Shown here piece after piece: positions 26,612-28,404 of a DNA stretch of 28,404 nt. The notes under the pieces were generated by a model. The model had not been told where the DNA came from and did no database searches. It saw only the letters and a program-made list of their open reading frames with translations. The position numbers and the translations under genes are program-made. The stretch's first letter is position 1, and each line of letters opens with the position of its first letter. The stretch covers positions 1 to 28,404 of the forward strand of contig MEDY01000388.1 in the NCBI GenBank assembly GCA_001724265.1, written 5' to 3'. The stretch comes from Rhizaria sp. SCN 62-66 (lineage: Eukaryota; Rhizaria, unplaced).

Positions 26612-28404
26612 TTAAAAGTCGAAGTCGGCGTTCCAGTCCACCGCGGGGGCCGCGACGTCGGCAGCGGGCATCATGTCCGCAAACGGGTCGTCGTTGGCAG
26701 CAGCAGGGACAGGGACAGCATCAGCAGCGGGCTTCTTGTCCTGCTCCTGCTCAGGCTCCGGCTCGGGCTCGGGCTCGGCCTCGGCCTCAGTGGCAGCGGG
26801 CTCAGTCTCTGACTCAGCCTTGGCTTCGGGCTCAGGCTCGACAGCAGCAACCTCGGTCTGAGTCTCAGTCTTAGCCTCGACCTCCGCCTCAGCAGCCTCA
26901 GCCATAGCCTCAGCCTCAGCCTTGGGCTCGTCAGCCTCGGCCTCCGGCTCCGGCTCCGCAGCCCCGGCGCCGAGCGACGCCGCGGGCGTGGGCAGCGCGG
27001 TCGCGGGCGCGGTGGCGGAGCTGGCGTCTACGAACACAGTCTCGGTCACAGTCTCGGTCGCAGTCTCGGTCGCAACAGCCGCCTCAGCCTCGGCCTCAGC
27101 CGGAGCCGCGGCCTCAGCAGCAGGGGCCTCGGCCTCAGCAACGGGGGCTTCAGCAGCCGGGGCAGCCTCGGTCTCGGCCTCGGGCTGAGTAGCCTCAGTC
27201 TCAGCAGGCGCAGGTGCAGGCTCAGGTGCAGGTGCAGCGGCAGCGGAGGGCTCCTCGCCGAAGGTGGCGTCAAAGACGTCGTTGCCGGCGTCGAACGCGT
27301 CAAATGCGTCGGCGCTGGCGTCCGCGCTCGCAGCCGTAGTCGCAGTAACGGCCGTCTCGGCCTCAGCCTCGGCCTCGGGCTCGGGCTTCGTCTCAGCAAC
27401 AGGAGCTGCAGCCTCAGCCTCAGCCTCAGCAGCAGGAGCAGGAGCCACCTCGTCGTCGTCACCAAAGGCGGCATCGAAGGCGTCGAACGCGTCCGTCGCA
27501 GGCTCCTCCACAGCAACAGCAACAGCAGCAGCCGCAGCAGGCTCAGGCTCAGGCTCAGCAGCAGCAGGGGCAGCGACAGGAGTTGCCTCGGCCGCGGCCA
27601 CGGCAGGGGTGACGGGCGTGACGGGCGTGACCGGCGCGGCAGGGGTGACGGGCGAGCGCTCGTCCGCGAAGCCGAAGGCGCCGCCGCCGGTCATGCCGCC
27701 GAAGGGGTCGGCACCCCGGCCGCTCTTGCCGCGCGACCGGCGGGCCGAGGCCACGGGCATGCCGAACGCGTCGAGCTCCACCGGGCTCGACTCTACAGGG
27801 CTCGCAGAGAGGGGCTCACCAGCGCCGGCGGGGGTGACGGAGATCACGGGGGTCTCGGCGCTGGCGCTGGCGGCGGCAGCGGTGGCGCCCAGGCCGGCAA
27901 AGGAGGCCGTGACGGAGGCGTTGAAGGAGCCGAAAGCGGGCTTGTCAGCAGGCGTGGCGCTCGCAGGCGCAGGCGCGGCCTCAGTAGCCGTGGGAGCGGC
28001 AGCGGGCTCGGGGGTCTGGAGGTCGGCAAAGTCGGCGTCGTCGAAGCCGGCGAAGGGGTCGTCCTGGCCCTCAGTCTCGGCCGCAAACACCGCCGCCGCG
28101 GCCGCCGCCGCAGTGGCAGCCGCGGCGGCGCCGTCAGCGCCGGCGGCTGCGACAGCGGGCGGCTGGGGCAGCGCGGCGGCCTCTGCGGCCCAGGCTCCAG
28201 CCTCAGCGCCGCCCGCGCGCGCCGCGGCCTCGCTCAGCTCGCGGTCACCCTCAGCAGACTGCGACTGTGTCTGGGCGGCCTCGGCCTTGGCCTCCGCGGC
28301 GGCCTTGCCGGCGAGCGCGGCCGTCGCCGTCTCGACCAGCGACACGCCCGCCGTCTGCAGCAGGGTCTCGAGCCGCGCCACCAGCGGCGCCAGCGCGGCG
28401 GCCA
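26612..28404 (-). CDS. Ala/Glu-rich protein with DPF and FDAFD motifs, possible endocytic adaptor tail (5' truncated by window)
   Basis: The frame is open to the right edge; what looks like a start at 28381 is a GTG inside it. About 597 codons are visible, ending in TAA. The first ~40 residues (LVARLETLLQTAGVSLVETA) look helical. The rest is unstructured, rich in Ala, Glu, Pro and Thr, with VTP triplets and long AEAEA/EPEPE runs. Set into this are short acidic-aromatic motifs: DDPFAGF (~28055), ADPFGGM (~27703), DAFDAFDAAF (~27480), DAFDAFDAG and DVFDATF (~27290), DDPFADM (~26685) and the final DWNADFDF. DPF/W and FxDxF/WxxF motifs bind AP-2 appendages in epsin, AP180 and Eps15-type proteins, so a clathrin-adaptor tail is a reasonable guess. 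The N-terminal domain that would prove it (ENTH, ANTH or EH) lies outside the window. Confidence 0.65.
   Translation of the reverse strand, partial: AAALAPLVARLETLLQTAGVSLVETATAALAGKAAAEAKAEAAQTQSQSAEGDRELSEAAARAGGAEAGAWAAEAAALPQPPAVAAAGADGAAAAATAAAAAAAVFAAETEGQDDPFAGFDDADFADLQTPEPAAAPTATEAAPAPASATPADKPAFGSFNASVTASFAGLGATAAAASASAETPVISVTPAGAGEPLSASPVESSPVELDAFGMPVASARRSRGKSGRGADPFGGMTGGGAFGFADERSPVTPAAPVTPVTPVTPAVAAAEATPVAAPAAAEPEPEPAAAAAVAVAVEEPATDAFDAFDAAFGDDDEVAPAPAAEAEAEAAAPVAETKPEPEAEAEAETAVTATTAASADASADAFDAFDAGNDVFDATFGEEPSAAAAPAPEPAPAPAETEATQPEAETEAAPAAEAPVAEAEAPAAEAAAPAEAEAEAAVATETATETVTETVFVDASSATAPATALPTPAASLGAGAAEPEPEAEADEPKAEAEAMAEAAEAEVEAKTETQTEVAAVEPEPEAKAESETEPAATEAEAEPEPEPEPEQEQDKKPAADAVPVPAAANDDPFADMMPAADVAAPAVDWNADFDF

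Noticed and set aside
1-28404. Search for CRISPR arrays, insertion sequences, LTRs or terminal inverted repeats
   Set aside because: No regularly spaced repeats, no transposase or reverse-transcriptase motifs and no long flanking repeats were seen. All repeats are microsatellites or short tandem units.

Overview
This window is nuclear DNA from a single-celled eukaryote whose lineage I cannot name. Coding exons are very GC-rich and full of homopolymeric runs (Ala, Gln, Ser, Asn, Gly). Introns and spacers are sharply AT-rich. Spliceosomal introns interrupt three genes, mostly about 190 nt long, and every supported coding-gene donor reads GTACGT or GTGCGT. A Dbl-family RhoGEF, an ALG8 glucosyltransferase and an UNC-93-like carrier confirm a eukaryotic gene set. 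The combination fits a protist; Dbl-type RhoGEFs make a land plant or green alga less likely.

Layout from left to right: (1) the 3' end of a cysteine-containing surface protein with a GPI-type tail (+, to 445); (2) an AT-richer spacer holding a probable hidden terminal exon (1278-1343, -); (3) an RGG/Gln-rich low-complexity protein (-, 1616-4531); (4) a divergent promoter region; (5) a four-exon PH-domain protein (+, 5168-10192) whose start lies in a 7-codon first exon; (6) ALG8, convergent with it (-, 10494-13436); (7) a divergent promoter region with an 18-bp palindrome; (8) a DH-PH RhoGEF (+, 14342-17296); (9) a T-rich convergent spacer; (10) a TsaE-type t6A ATPase with an organelle presequence that is broken by an in-frame TAG (-, 18293-19606); (11) a three-exon UNC-93-like 12-TM protein carrying a roughly 600-residue insertion (-, 20359-24575); (12) about 2 kb of AT-rich DNA with an orphan membrane-anchor exon and a decayed tandem domain resembling calpain domain III (+, 25655-26251); (13) the 3' part of an Ala/Glu-rich protein with DPF motifs, possibly an endocytic adaptor (-, 26612 to the right edge).

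The genes do not form one pathway. They cover ER N-glycosylation (ALG8), Rho and phosphoinositide signalling (RhoGEF, PH protein), membrane transport (UNC-93-like), organellar tRNA modification (TsaE) and possibly endocytosis (DPF protein). The most unusual item is the TsaE gene: a bacterial-type t6A factor in a eukaryotic nucleus, with a convincing presequence interrupted by TAG. Most other oddities concern gene architecture: GTRCGT donors, introns close to starts, a stop-free 3n intron inside a catalytic domain, and large DNA-level repeat expansions inside conserved proteins.
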